A stretch of 64,000 nucleotides of DNA from Bacillus kwashiorkori (GCF_001375515.1 NZ_CTDX01000016.1:702233-766232), one strand, 5' to 3'; positions 9,433 through 18,817 are shown, counted from the stretch's first letter. A program made the numbers and translations. Notes: a model not told the origin generated them from the letters alone.

Positions 9433-9609
9433 CTATGTTAAAGATTGTTGTTGATTTCCGTTTCAGGCGGACGCTTTCCGCGGGCACGGCCTCAACCGCT
9501 TCGACGCTACGCGTCTGTAGGGTCTTCGGCTCGTGCTTTTCCCGCCGGAGTCGCCGCCTTACACTACAATCAACAACTGCCTAAAAATAAGAGATAAATA
9601 GTAACATAG
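9433..9609. repeat. GC-rich dispersed intergenic repeat, copy 1
   Basis: A 177-bp element far richer in GC than its surroundings, nearly identical to 19190-19365. The ends are inverted: GTGTCTATGTTA (9429-9440) against TAACATAGACAC (9602-9613). Inside, GTTGTTGATT pairs with AATCAACAAC, a CGCGGGCACG arm can pair with CGTGCTTTTCCCGC, and GACGC-TAC-GCGTC forms the tip, so the element can fold into one long imperfect hairpin on either strand. It fills the gap between the convergent genes mscL and pepF; the rest of the 419-bp gap shows only small hairpins. I recall similar repeats in many Bacillus genomes, but it has no coding potential. Confidence 0.85.
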
Positions 9610-9707
9610 ACACACATGATAATAAATTCTCACCATATAGAATGGAAATTAGTCTTCCTACTATCCTTAGAAACAGAGCTTCAATAATAATTATTCTTTT
9701 TGAAAAT

Positions 9708-11522
9708 CTATTGGTAGCTGGCAACTAACTCATCGACTAATGAGCCAACATAGGCCACTGCCTCTTTTATTGGTGTTTGCTGAGACATATCAATTCCTGC
9801 CATTTTAATTAAATCGAGTGGTTTTAACGTTCCACCAGCTTGTAAAACTTTTAACCAATTGTTCGCAACAGATTTTCCCTCTAATTGTATTTTCTTTGCT
9901 ACAGCAGTTGCGACAGTTAATCCAGCAGAATAAGTATAAGGATATAGCCCCATATAGTAATGAGGTTGTCGCATCCAAGTTAATGCTGCACCTTCATCAA
10001 TCTCTACTTCATTTCCCCAAAACTCTTTTAAAATATCTCCTTTAAACTTCGTAAGATTTATTTCAGTGAGCGGATTTCCTGCTTCGACCCACTCATATAC
10101 TCTCCGTTGAAATTCACCCTCCAGTAAATGGGTAACAAAGTTATGATAATAAGTTCCTAACAATTGTAAAATTATCGTTCGTCGCATCCGTTTATCGGTC
10201 GTTTTAGCCAATAAATGATTGGCCAGTAATAATTCGTTTAATGTAGAAGGTGCTTCAATAAAGTAAGTAGATGGTCGTGTATTAATAAACCGTTGATTTT
10301 TCCCAGCTAAAAATAAGTGTCCAGCGTGACCTAGTTCATGTGCTAAAACGAATGCAGAGCGGAGTGAATCTGCCCATGTAATTAAAATGTACGGATGCTT
10401 ACCATATGGACTAGAACAAAATGCACCTGTTGATTTACCGATATTATCAGCTAAATCAACCCAACGTTCTGTTAAACCTTTTTCCATTATTTCAACATAT
10501 TCATCACCCATTACAGATAAAGCCGCTAAAATCATTTCACTAGCTTCTGCAAAGGATACTTTCGGTGTATATTCTGGGTCTAATGGAGCTTTTAAATCAC
10601 AAAATTTTAAGCGATCTAAGCCTAAAACTTGTTTCTTCAAACGAGCAAATTTTTGCATATGTGGTGCTAATTCATTTTTTATTACATCTAACTGGTTATG
10701 ATACATCTTTTCTGTCACTTGTTGCGGTTGTAATAACATTTTTGTAACAGAAGGATAGTTTCGCAAATTAGCTAACGTTACTTGTGTTTTAACTTCGGTT
10801 GCATAAACACTTGCGAAAGTATTTTTATAATGTTTTAACGTTGTAACGAATGAGTCATAGGCTTTTCTTCTGATCGTTGTATTCGGTTCTAATTCATATC
10901 GGTCTTCATAAAGAGCAAAAGACATCGGTAATAGTTGTCCATTTTCATCTTCAATACTTTGAAATTGCATGTCTACTAATTTACTACGATTATAAATCAT
11001 GTAAGGAGCATTATGTGTTTCACTTAATGCAGCTAATACTTGTTCTGTCTCTGGTGAAAAAGTAAAAGGTTTCATTGCTAAAATTTCATTAAGAAAGTTT
11101 TGAAATGGTAATAGTTCTTGTTGTTCATTAAAAAACGATGCAATTAAGTTATCATCCATTTGCAATATTTCTGATTTTACAAAGGATAGCTCTGCACTAA
11201 TTTTCGCCTGGAAAGAGGCAGTTTTTGCAGCATTTGCTTGGTTTATAGGGTCGGAACTATCGGCAGACTGTTTCAAACTAGCGTATGTACTAACAATCAC
11301 CAATCTAGTTAGTAGTTTTTCATAGTTTGTTAAGCAAGCTAAAAAATTTACTGAGGACTCATGCATTTTTCCTTTATAAGTTGTTACTGTTGCGATATCT
11401 TTAACAATATTGTTAAGTTCTATCTCCCATGCCTCATCGTTTGGAAATAAATCCGTTAAATCCCATGTAAGTTCTTCTGGTACTTCTGAACGTTTCCAAC
11501 GAATATTAGTAGAATTTGTCAT
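9708..11522 (-). CDS. pepF: Oligoendopeptidase F (M3B metallopeptidase)
   Basis: A 604-residue cytoplasmic zinc oligopeptidase that cleaves short peptides. The zinc-binding HExxH motif is visible as VLAHELGHAGHLF, with the downstream third-ligand region IEAPSTLNELLLANHLL. An N-terminal oligopeptidase domain (about residues 110-180) and the C-terminal M3 catalytic domain (about 200-580) are recognisable, and length matches the family. The ATG at 11522 follows an AGGGGTG ribosome binding site. The gene is monocistronic and converges on mscL. Confidence 0.95.
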   Translation of the reverse strand: MTNSTNIRWKRSEVPEELTWDLTDLFPNDEAWEIELNNIVKDIATVTTYKGKMHESSVNFLACLTNYEKLLTRLVIVSTYASLKQSADSSDPINQANAAKTASFQAKISAELSFVKSEILQMDDNLIASFFNEQQELLPFQNFLNEILAMKPFTFSPETEQVLAALSETHNAPYMIYNRSKLVDMQFQSIEDENGQLLPMSFALYEDRYELEPNTTIRRKAYDSFVTTLKHYKNTFASVYATEVKTQVTLANLRNYPSVTKMLLQPQQVTEKMYHNQLDVIKNELAPHMQKFARLKKQVLGLDRLKFCDLKAPLDPEYTPKVSFAEASEMILAALSVMGDEYVEIMEKGLTERWVDLADNIGKSTGAFCSSPYGKHPYILITWADSLRSAFVLAHELGHAGHLFLAGKNQRFINTRPSTYFIEAPSTLNELLLANHLLAKTTDKRMRRTIILQLLGTYYHNFVTHLLEGEFQRRVYEWVEAGNPLTEINLTKFKGDILKEFWGNEVEIDEGAALTWMRQPHYYMGLYPYTYSAGLTVATAVAKKIQLEGKSVANNWLKVLQAGGTLKPLDLIKMAGIDMSQQTPIKEAVAYVGSLVDELVASYQ

Positions 11523-11717
11523 TTATAACACCCCTAAAAAATTATTTCGTGTTGCTAATTATTTTTATTATACATAAGTTATTTAGAAAGTAAAGTTAAT
11601 TTTTTATACTGAAATAATCTTTTTTTAAAACTGTAAATATGAATATTCATATTAATTTATAGTTTTATGTTAAAATAATGAATAGATGAAAATGGGAAAG
11701 AAAAGGGGAGTTTTATT

Positions 11718-12626
11718 ATGATCCATACAGCTTTTGAACAAATAGTAGATTTAAGTAATATTGGTAAACATAACGAGAAAAATCTAAATGAGATTTTAGC
11801 ACTAGCAAAACGGGAACAGATCAAGCCCTCTAATTTAGATGAAAAGAAAGTGTTATTTTTAGGCATTGATATTCAAAACGACTTTTTGGAAGGAGGAGCA
11901 TTAGGAGTTCCAGGTTCTATTCGCGATGTCGAAAATATTACGCAATTTATTTATAAACATCTTGATAAAATTACTACTATAGCAGTTTCAATAGATACCC
12001 ATAGACCGATGCAAGTTTTTCATGCGAATTGGTGGGTCGATCAAGATGGCAACCATCCAGAGCCAATGACAGTAATTGAAGCAAAAGATGTAGAAAACGG
12101 AAAGTGGAAAGCCATTCGCTACGAAAAGCAAAGTCTTGATTATGTTAAAAATTTAGAAAGACTTGGTAAAAAGCAGTTAATCATTTGGCCTTATCATTGT
12201 ATTGAAGGTACACACGGTGTTAGTTTGGAAGGTCAATTTGCTAATCTAGCTTATTTTCATTCTGTGGCGCGAAATTCTCCATTAAAAACGATTGTGAAAG
12301 GGCTTGAACCAACGACAGAAATGTATGGTATTTTCCAACCTGAATATAGTCCTACAAACTCACGGAATAATGAATTATTAGAGGAAATCGCTAATTATGA
12401 TTTAATCATTTTTGCAGGAGAAGCGAAATCCCATTGCGTATTAGAATCATTAATGCAATTAATAAACTATTGCAAAGAGAAGGAAATAAATACGAACAAA
12501 ATCGTTGTTTTAGAGGATTGTATGAGTTCCATTACAGGATTTGAACAACAAACCGAAACAATTTTCAAACAGTTAGCGAATGATTATGGTGTCCAACTTA
12601 CCCAATCAGTTGATTTTAAATGGTAA
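11718..12626 (+). CDS. Nicotinamidase-like cysteine hydrolase (isochorismatase fold)
   Basis: A 302-residue isochorismatase-superfamily hydrolase. Catalytic triad candidates are Asp51 (LGIDIQNDF), Lys194 (TIVKG) and Cys240 (GEAKSHC); metal-ligand candidates are Asp93/His95/His102 (DTHRPMQVFH). The segment WPYHCIEGTHG closely matches the WPxHCxxGTxG motif of nicotinamidases, so nicotinamide or a related amide is the likely substrate. It is longer than typical PncA proteins (about 180-220 residues): roughly 40 extra N-terminal residues and insertions around residues 105-145. GAAAAGGGGAG precedes the ATG, and it appears monocistronic. The exact substrate is inference. Confidence 0.8.
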   Translation: MIHTAFEQIVDLSNIGKHNEKNLNEILALAKREQIKPSNLDEKKVLFLGIDIQNDFLEGGALGVPGSIRDVENITQFIYKHLDKITTIAVSIDTHRPMQVFHANWWVDQDGNHPEPMTVIEAKDVENGKWKAIRYEKQSLDYVKNLERLGKKQLIIWPYHCIEGTHGVSLEGQFANLAYFHSVARNSPLKTIVKGLEPTTEMYGIFQPEYSPTNSRNNELLEEIANYDLIIFAGEAKSHCVLESLMQLINYCKEKEINTNKIVVLEDCMSSITGFEQQTETIFKQLANDYGVQLTQSVDFKW

Positions 12627-12758
12627 AAGTATAGAGAGACTTCTTGTAAATTATAGGCACTCCATTTATACTCATTCATTTGGACATAAAATGATTAAAT
12701 TATACATAAAATGGACAAGTAGATAGTTTCAGTGGGGATTGGATGGTGTTTTACGGTA

Positions 12759-13376
12759 ATGAAAAGAAAACTAGTTACATATATTTTGTTAATATTCGGT
12801 GCCATTATTCAAGGAATGGCTATGTCACTTTTTTTATTTCCCCATTCGATCCCTTCTGGTGGTGCAGCAGGGATGGCAATATTATTAAATCACTGGTTTG
12901 ATTTAACATTAGGTTTTGCACTTTGGTTAGCAAATGCTGTATTTTTGCTATTTGCGCTAAAATATTTCGGTTATTCTTGGACTATGAAAACAATTATAGC
13001 CGTAGCGATCACTTCTACGACAGTCAGCTTTTTAGTTCCATTAGTGGATTTACCGCATATACATATTTTCTTTGATATTTTAGCAGGAAGTATCTTTTTT
13101 GGTATAGGAGTGGGAATACTAATTCGTGTCGGGTCTTCTAGTGGGGGGATGGTAATCCCAGCTTTAATGATTGCAAATTATAAAAACTGGAGCCCTGGAA
13201 AAGTTATGTTATGTATCAACTTATCTATATTTCTTTTAAATGCTTTCGTTATTGATTATAAAATTGTAATTTATGCAATTATATGCCAGTTTTTCTCCAC
13301 AAACATAATCGATTTTATCTATGGGATTAAACTACAAAAACTATCCTTCGTAACCCCACAATGGCGGAAACGATAA
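12759..13376 (+). CDS. YitT/DUF161-type membrane protein
   Basis: A protein of about 205 residues with five or six transmembrane helices, of the YitT family (DUF161). The family marks PSGGAAGMAILLNHW near residue 35 and IRVGSSSGGMVIPALMI near residue 135 are present. It lacks the cytoplasmic DUF2179 domain found in longer members. Function of the family is unknown; a transport role is commonly supposed. The frame opens at GTG 12732, but GGATGGTG at about 12741-12748 precedes the ATG at 12759, which fits better. The last codons (WRKR and stop) lie inside a GC-rich repeat that continues after the gene, so the C-terminus may be repeat-derived. Confidence 0.7.
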   Translation: MKRKLVTYILLIFGAIIQGMAMSLFLFPHSIPSGGAAGMAILLNHWFDLTLGFALWLANAVFLLFALKYFGYSWTMKTIIAVAITSTTVSFLVPLVDLPHIHIFFDILAGSIFFGIGVGILIRVGSSSGGMVIPALMIANYKNWSPGKVMLCINLSIFLLNAFVIDYKIVIYAIICQFFSTNIIDFIYGIKLQKLSFVTPQWRKR

Positions 13377-13450
13377 AAGCGGAGGCGACTGTACAGCGGC
13401 GTACGAACTGGAGCCAAGCTGGCGGAATATAGGAAACACGATGACGAGAT
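13362..13450. repeat. GC-rich repeat overlapping a gene end
   Basis: The stretch starting TGGCGGAAACGATAAAAGCG overlaps the stop codon of the YitT-like gene and continues about 75 bases. From memory, GCGGAAACGATAAAAGCGGAGGCGACTG-like sequence recurs in many Bacillaceae genomes at gene ends, supplying a W-R-K-R type C-terminus. Base composition is clearly unlike the flanks. Only one copy is in this window, so the repeat nature rests on recall. It differs from the repeat at 9433 and 19190. Confidence 0.5.
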
Positions 13451-13464
13451 AAAGGAATCACAAT

Positions 13465-13507
13465 AAGGTCTGACTAAGTTATTTACTACATTAGCCAGAC
13501 CTTGTTT
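13465..13507. terminator. Bidirectional terminator between YitT-like gene and cysC
   Basis: AAGGTCTG (13465-13472) pairs with CAGACCTT (13496-13503), and the stem continues inward with CTAA/TTAG. T-rich sequence lies on the right for the plus strand. It is placed between convergent genes. Confidence 0.7.
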
Positions 13508-13523
13508 TCATATGCAAATGGTG

Positions 13524-14129
13524 TTAATAATTAATCAGAACTCCATTATCGACTAAATAGCAAATGATTTTGTCTACTGATTCTTGAATAGTAAGTTGAT
13601 CGGTTTCAATAACAATCTCAGGGTTTAGTGGAATTTCATACGGAGACGAAATACCAGTAAAATTATTAATTTTCCCGCTTCTAGCCATTTTATATAGTCC
13701 CTTTGGATCTCTCGTTTCACAAACTGTAATCGGGCAATGTAAATAAATTTCAATGAATTCATCTGCTTGAAACATCTTTCTAACTAGATTGCGATCTTCA
13801 TGAAAGGGAGAGATAAATGCAGAAAGTATAATTTGGCCACTATCAACAAATAACTTCGCCACTTCTCCAATCCGTCTAATGTTTTCTTTTCGATCATCGT
13901 CGCTAAAAGATAAATCTTTATTTAAACCATGACGAATATTGTCTCCATCTAAAACATAGCTGCGACAAGATCGTAAAAATAATTCTTTGTCCACTGCGTT
14001 AGCCAATGTTGATTTCCCTGATCCTGATAATCCAGTAAACCAGAGAACACAACTTTTATGACCGTTTAATAGCTGTCGATCAGTTTTTTTTATTGCACTA
14101 TCATGCCAGACAATATGTCTATTCGTCAT
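13524..14129 (-). CDS. cysC: Adenylyl-sulfate kinase
   Basis: A 201-residue kinase that phosphorylates APS to PAPS with ATP. The P-loop GLSGSGKS is at residues 33-40, followed by [14 protein letters not shown] (the APS-binding region), [16 protein letters not shown] and a FISPF lid segment, all typical of CysC. It overlaps the sat gene upstream by 11 bases with GAGGAGG before its ATG, so the two are translationally coupled. Last gene of the five-gene sulfolactate operon, matching B. subtilis yisZ in position. Confidence 0.94.
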   Translation of the reverse strand: MTNRHIVWHDSAIKKTDRQLLNGHKSCVLWFTGLSGSGKSTLANAVDKELFLRSCRSYVLDGDNIRHGLNKDLSFSDDDRKENIRRIGEVAKLFVDSGQIILSAFISPFHEDRNLVRKMFQADEFIEIYLHCPITVCETRDPKGLYKMARSGKINNFTGISSPYEIPLNPEIVIETDQLTIQESVDKIICYLVDNGVLINY

Positions 14130-15288
14130 TACTTACCTCCTCAAATATCGCATTATTTTCTTTTAGGCCCTTTATGAGTACTTCGACAACTTCTGGACGA
14201 CTAAATTCTTTCGGTGGATACTCACCATTCTTTAACATTTGTCTCACTTTAGTTCCCGATAAAATGACATGATCATTTTTATCATGTGGACATGTTTTGG
14301 CTGAAGCCATATTTTCGCACTTTTTACAGTAAAAGCTATGTTCAAAAAATAAAGGTGTTATCCCTAACTCATTTATTGAAAAATGCTGAAAAATCTTTTG
14401 CGCATCATACGTTCCATAGTAGTTGCCAACCCCTGCATGATCACGACCAACAATAAAATGGGTACAACCGTAATTTTTTCTAACAATAGCATGAAAGATT
14501 GCCTCTCTTGGTCCAGCATAACGCATACTAGCTGGGAATACGGATAACAATGTTCTATCTTTTGGATAATAATTATTCAGTAAAATTTCGTAACTTTCCA
14601 TTCGTATATCACTTGGTATATCATCTGCTTTCGTCTCGCCTACGAGCGGATGTAAAAAAAGACCATCAACCATTTCTAATGCCGTTTTTTGAATATATTC
14701 ATGGGCACGGTGAATCGGATTTCTCGTTTGAAAACCAACTACCGTTTTCCAACCAAGCTTTTTAAATGTTTCTCTCGTTTCTATCGGAGTTAAATAATAG
14801 GAAGGAAATGTTGTGTATTTAGGAAGATTAATTAGTGTAATTGGACCGGAAACATAAAAATTAGGACGTTCCATTAGTTTTTTTACTCCAGGATGTTTTA
14901 TATCGGTCGTTTGATAAACTAATTTCGCTTCTAATTCTTTATTTGGTAAATACAATTCTTGAATTTCCATCGTTCCGTAAATGATACCGTCTTTAGCTAA
15001 ATTTACTTTTTCACCAATTTTTATCTTTGCTGCAGTTATTTCATTTATTGCTAGTGTAATAGGTAAAGACCATGGCAGCCCTGATGAAAGTCTCATGTCA
15101 AAAAGAATAGAACGATAATCTTCCTTTCCGATAAAACCTGTTAATGGACTGTAGGCACCGGTTGCTATTAATAACAGATCATTCAATTCTAGTGTATCTA
15201 ACTCAATTAGTAGTCGAGAAGAATCAATGGGTTCATCGCCATTGATTCGATTAATCAAATTACCGCCATGTGGAATACTATCTATCAA
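14119..15288 (-). CDS. sat: Sulfate adenylyltransferase (ATP sulfurylase)
   Basis: A 389-residue enzyme making APS from sulfate and ATP. The active-site motifs [12 protein letters not shown] (HxxH) and [12 protein letters not shown] are intact, with an N-terminal PUA-like domain and a zinc-finger-like [16 protein letters not shown] segment near residue 330. The start is TTG at 15288 behind TTAGGAGTG. It corresponds to B. subtilis yitA by operon position. No sulfite reductase genes are nearby, which argues that this cluster feeds sulfolactate synthesis and not cysteine synthesis. Confidence 0.95.
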   Translation of the reverse strand: MIDSIPHGGNLINRINGDEPIDSSRLLIELDTLELNDLLLIATGAYSPLTGFIGKEDYRSILFDMRLSSGLPWSLPITLAINEITAAKIKIGEKVNLAKDGIIYGTMEIQELYLPNKELEAKLVYQTTDIKHPGVKKLMERPNFYVSGPITLINLPKYTTFPSYYLTPIETRETFKKLGWKTVVGFQTRNPIHRAHEYIQKTALEMVDGLFLHPLVGETKADDIPSDIRMESYEILLNNYYPKDRTLLSVFPASMRYAGPREAIFHAIVRKNYGCTHFIVGRDHAGVGNYYGTYDAQKIFQHFSINELGITPLFFEHSFYCKKCENMASAKTCPHDKNDHVILSGTKVRQMLKNGEYPPKEFSRPEVVEVLIKGLKENNAIFEEVSNDE

Positions 15289-15348
15289 GTAAATTCACTC
15301 CTAACTAACTCATCGTAAAATATTCGCTTCATAAGAAGAGTTGTCTCC

Positions 15349-16053
15349 TTATACATGGATACCGCACTCGGTTTTTTGATGACCAACCCAACGCCCAGCA
15401 CGTGAATCTTCATTTCCCTCAACTGGGTGAGTGCACGGAGCGCAGCCAATACTTGGATAGCCGCGGTCATGTAATGGGTTATATTCCAAATGATTTAATT
15501 TAATATAGTTCAAAATATCTTCCCATTTCCAATGAATAAGCGGGCAAATTTTTATCTTTTTAAACTTATTATCCTTATTAATATACTCCACATTTCTTCT
15601 AGCTAATGATTGTTCTCGTCGTAATCCTGTTATCCATGCATCGACATCTTTTATTGCCTCTTGTAATGGTTGCACTTTTCGTAAATGGCAGCAAAGGTTT
15701 GGATTTTCCTTCCATAGTTCATCACCGTACCATTTACTTTGTTCATTTAAAGAGATGTTTGGTTTTACCGATTCGATTGTTAACTGTGGATAACGTTCTT
15801 TCGTTTTTTTAATTAACTCATATGTCTCTGGAAAATGTAATCCAGTGTCTAAAAATTTTACCGTAGCTGTTTTTTTTACTTTGTAAATTAAATCAATTAA
15901 TACCATTCCTTCAGCACCAAAACTACAGGCATAGACGATTTTATCGTCATATTCTTTAAAAGCCCATTTCAATATATCAAAATAATCAACTTGATTATTT
16001 AATATTTCTTTTACTAATTGGTCATCCCAACTTTCATACGTTAGTTCAGCCAA
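15349..16053 (-). CDS. cysH: Phosphoadenylyl/adenylyl-sulfate reductase
   Basis: A 234-residue reductase making sulfite from PAPS and/or APS with thioredoxin electrons. The PP-loop YACSFGAEGMVLID is near residue 42, the Cys pair CCHLRK near 120, and CAPC near 205 followed by ECGIH at the C-terminus with the catalytic Cys. The CC plus CxxC set indicates a [4Fe-4S] cluster, as in the Bacillus dual-substrate enzyme. The frame extends to an ATG at 16113, but that would overlap the upstream gene by 58 bases without a good site; GGAGGT followed six bases later by TTG at 16053 starts the protein just after the upstream stop. It corresponds to B. subtilis yitB. Confidence 0.92.
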   Translation of the reverse strand: MAELTYESWDDQLVKEILNNQVDYFDILKWAFKEYDDKIVYACSFGAEGMVLIDLIYKVKKTATVKFLDTGLHFPETYELIKKTKERYPQLTIESVKPNISLNEQSKWYGDELWKENPNLCCHLRKVQPLQEAIKDVDAWITGLRREQSLARRNVEYINKDNKFKKIKICPLIHWKWEDILNYIKLNHLEYNPLHDRGYPSIGCAPCTHPVEGNEDSRAGRWVGHQKTECGIHV

Positions 16054-16055
16054 TT

Positions 16056-16622
16056 TTAAACCTCCATTTCCGTTTGAACCCATTTTCGTTTTGTAAAATC
16101 GAGGGTAATACAATCATTATTATTGATGCGAAACTTATTCATGTTAGTAATGGAATTGTAGTGGTAAATAGAAAGCAGCCCTCTCATCCATGAACCGTGA
16201 CCAAAAACTAAAAGGGGGGACTTTGTTTTGTATTTATTTAAAAAGGAAATGATTCTGTTTTCAAAGTCAATTAAAGGTTCACCTAAAACTAATTGACGAG
16301 GATCCTCTATCCACTTTGTCCCTAACTTTTTTATTAGTAATTGTTTCGTTTTTCCTTCAAACATGCCGAAATCTAATTCATCTAATAGAGGTTCACTTAT
16401 TGGTTCATAACCATAAGCCTCTGCAGTTTGTTTCGTACGTTTCAATGTACTAGTAAGAATGAACGTATTTTCTGGTAGTCTTTTCAACATTTGTTGTTTT
16501 ACTTTTTCCATTTCTAATTGAACATGTTGGGTGATTGGAGCAATTTCGATATCTTTCCGACCTTGTAGGAGCCCTTTTTTATTCCAACTTGTAGGCAGAT
16601 GCCTTATAATGGTAATTTGCAT
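16056..16622 (-). CDS. Histidine phosphatase family protein, likely phosphosulfolactate phosphatase
   Basis: A 188-residue histidine-phosphatase-superfamily protein. The phosphohistidine region reads IIRHLPTSWN (RHG changed to RHL), followed by GRKDIEI, the TSTLKRTKQTA segment, LDELDFGMFEGK (general-acid Glu region) and the second catalytic His in VFGHGSWMRG. The core residues are present, so it should be active. It overlaps the phosphosulfolactate synthase by 19 bases and ends two bases before cysH starts, in the slot where B. subtilis carries yitC (ComB family, unrelated fold). Dephosphorylation of 2-phosphosulfolactate is therefore the likely role; this is inference from context. Confidence 0.82.
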   Translation of the reverse strand: MQITIIRHLPTSWNKKGLLQGRKDIEIAPITQHVQLEMEKVKQQMLKRLPENTFILTSTLKRTKQTAEAYGYEPISEPLLDELDFGMFEGKTKQLLIKKLGTKWIEDPRQLVLGEPLIDFENRIISFLNKYKTKSPLLVFGHGSWMRGLLSIYHYNSITNMNKFRINNNDCITLDFTKRKWVQTEMEV

Positions 16623-17374
16623 GAACTATCCTCCAAAAAGAATGTTTCACTTCTCAATCCTGCACGTTCTGTTTCTAATAATAAACAATCATGGATTTTT
16701 ACATTGCCCAAATTTACATTTGGTCCTATTTCATTAATAAAGTACATTTGTTGTTTTGGAGAAGGGGCTTCAAAAATGATTTTTTTGTAATCAATATCCG
16801 TAATGAGTTCACGAATTAAATTTGACTTGACATTCCCATCAGTTGTATAGATTCCTGATGTGCCAGAATCGCGACCTTCCGTAATGACATAATCACAGCC
16901 TGCATCTAATAATAATTGAACTTCTTTTTTCCATTCATAAATTGGCATCTCTTTTTTTGCGTCTTTTGAACCTACTTCTGCAATGACGTGAAAGTCTTTT
17001 TTCAATTGATTTATAATATGAAGGCGCTCTTCAAGTGAAATATTTAATGTTCCGTTTGATACTTCTACCCAATGAATGTCTAACTGTTTTAAGAATTGCT
17101 TGTATTTGATTAGCTTATTCTCGTAATAACATTTTTCAAATAAAGTTCCACCGCAATATGGAATAATATTATAGCTTTTATATAGAGAAATTTTTTCATT
17201 TAAGTTCGGTGTTAAATAAGCAGTACCTATGCCTAATTTGGCAATATCAATAAAATCACTATAGTCCTTTAATATATTCTTTAATTCTCCAACGGAAGTT
17301 CCGAAATCAACAATAGAAGTTAATCCGTATGTTCGCTTTTTTTTGGTTCTTTTAGGTAAATTCAAAAACTCCAT
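16604..17374 (-). CDS. Phosphosulfolactate synthase (ComA family)
   Basis: A 256-residue TIM-barrel enzyme adding sulfite to phosphoenolpyruvate to give 2-phospho-3-sulfolactate. Family segments visible are IVDFGTSVGELKNILKDY at the N-terminus, DIAKLGIGTAYL, PYCGGTLFE, WVEVSNGTLNI and AEVGSKDAKKE, then the ITEGRDSGTSGIY and EAPSPKQQ regions. The ATG at 17374 follows GAGGAGGCG. It is the first gene of the operon and equals B. subtilis yitD in order. In B. subtilis this pathway makes the 3-sulfolactate stored in spores. A mother-cell promoter is expected in 17375-17560, but I could not identify one convincingly. Confidence 0.92.
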   Translation of the reverse strand: MEFLNLPKRTKKKRTYGLTSIVDFGTSVGELKNILKDYSDFIDIAKLGIGTAYLTPNLNEKISLYKSYNIIPYCGGTLFEKCYYENKLIKYKQFLKQLDIHWVEVSNGTLNISLEERLHIINQLKKDFHVIAEVGSKDAKKEMPIYEWKKEVQLLLDAGCDYVITEGRDSGTSGIYTTDGNVKSNLIRELITDIDYKKIIFEAPSPKQQMYFINEIGPNVNLGNVKIHDCLLLETERAGLRSETFFLEDSSCKLPL

Positions 17375-17560
17375 ATTTGCGCCTCCTCAATATTTCTAGG
17401 ATAGATTATTCAAAAGTTAGGCGAATGTGTAACATTCCTCTCACTTTTTAGGAAATTAGGCATCTGCCCTAATCATTGTTAACAAGTAGCAGTGAATAAA
17501 GTTAACAATCCTTTCACACAATAGGATAAGATATACCCACGATGTTAGGAGCGATTAAAT

Positions 17561-18817
17561 TTGCCGAAAAAGAAAGCAAAAGGTTTAACCATTTTAGCAA
17601 TTGCATCAATACCGCTCATATTAGTTTTAGGAAACTCAATGTTAATTCCAGTTTTGCCTAAAATGAAGTCGGAACTTCATATTTCCCAATTTAAAGTAAG
17701 TCTCATTATTTCAGTATTTTCTATTGCTGCTGGCATTGCTATCCCGGTTTTAGGATATTTATCGGATCGTTTTTCGCGGAAAGCAGTTATTATCCCAGCT
17801 TTAACTTTATATGGTTTAGGGGGGCTATTAGCTGGAGCAGCCTCAGCTTGGTTTGCTAATGCATACACGTGGATATTAGCAGGAAGAATTATGCAAGGAA
17901 TTGGTGCAGCTGGTACTGCTCCCATTGCTATGGCATTAACAGGGGACTTATTTAAAGGTGGAGAACAAAGTAAAGTATTAGGTTTAGTTGAGGCTTCTAA
18001 TGGTTTTGGAAAAGTAATTAGTCCGATTATTGGTTCCTTGCTTGCATTATTGTTTTGGTATGCTGCCTTTTTTGCATTTCCATTATTTTGTTTAGCTTCG
18101 ATATTGTTAACTATCTTTTTCGTTAAGGAGAAGAAAGCAAATAAAAATCCACCTCCAGTGAAACAATACGTAAAAGGACTATTGTCTGTTTTTAAAACAG
18201 AAGGTCGTTGGTTATTTGTTGCATACTTAACAGGTGCAACTTGTTTATTTACATTATTCGGGATTCTTTTTTACATTTCGGATATATTAGAAAAGGACTA
18301 TAAAATTGATGGGGTATTAAAGGGTGGTATATTGGCCATACCGTTGCTATTTATGACAACAACATCATATATAACAGGAAGCAAAATTGGCAAACGAATG
18401 AAGGTTATGAAAACTTCGATTGTTGTAGGTTTATTGCTAATGACCATTTCATTTGCGTCACTAGTTTTTTTTGAAAGGCTTGTTCCTTTCTTTTCAGTTC
18501 TAGTTATAAGTAGTATCGGAACTGGCTTAGCACTCCCATGTATTAATAGTTTTATTACTGGATCGGTACCTACTGATCGCCGAGGTTTTGTAACCTCCCT
18601 TTACGGTTCGGTCCGTTTTTTTGGAGTAGCAATTGGCCCGCCTGTATATAGCAGTTTAATGGCGTGGTCACGGAGCGGAATGTTTTTAACAACCGCTGGA
18701 TTAACTTTAATCGTCTGCTTATTATCGCTTTTCTTAATTCGTGTTGGTAAAAAAGAAAAGGGGAGAGAAGCGGATGAAAATAATGACACATTGTTTAGCA
18801 AATTACAATTAACATGA
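17561..18817 (+). CDS. MFS drug-exporter-like transporter
   Basis: A 418-residue transporter with 12 predicted helices of the drug:H+ antiporter type. The motif-A loop [13 protein letters not shown] lies between helices 2 and 3, and [19 protein letters not shown] matches the antiporter region. The start is TTG at 17561 behind TAGGAGCG. It is divergent from the sulfolactate operon, and B. subtilis has the MFS gene yitG near its yitA-D genes, so it may be the counterpart (synteny recalled, not checked). Sulfolactate-related transport cannot be excluded; the substrate is unknown. Confidence 0.8.
   Translation: MPKKKAKGLTILAIASIPLILVLGNSMLIPVLPKMKSELHISQFKVSLIISVFSIAAGIAIPVLGYLSDRFSRKAVIIPALTLYGLGGLLAGAASAWFANAYTWILAGRIMQGIGAAGTAPIAMALTGDLFKGGEQSKVLGLVEASNGFGKVISPIIGSLLALLFWYAAFFAFPLFCLASILLTIFFVKEKKANKNPPPVKQYVKGLLSVFKTEGRWLFVAYLTGATCLFTLFGILFYISDILEKDYKIDGVLKGGILAIPLLFMTTTSYITGSKIGKRMKVMKTSIVVGLLLMTISFASLVFFERLVPFFSVLVISSIGTGLALPCINSFITGSVPTDRRGFVTSLYGSVRFFGVAIGPPVYSSLMAWSRSGMFLTTAGLTLIVCLLSLFLIRVGKKEKGREADENNDTLFSKLQLT

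Noticed and set aside
15285..15470. 61-codon minus-strand ORF across the sat/cysH gap
   Set aside because: Overlaps the conserved C-terminus of cysH in another frame and has no ribosome site; the 60-bp gap is a normal operon spacer.
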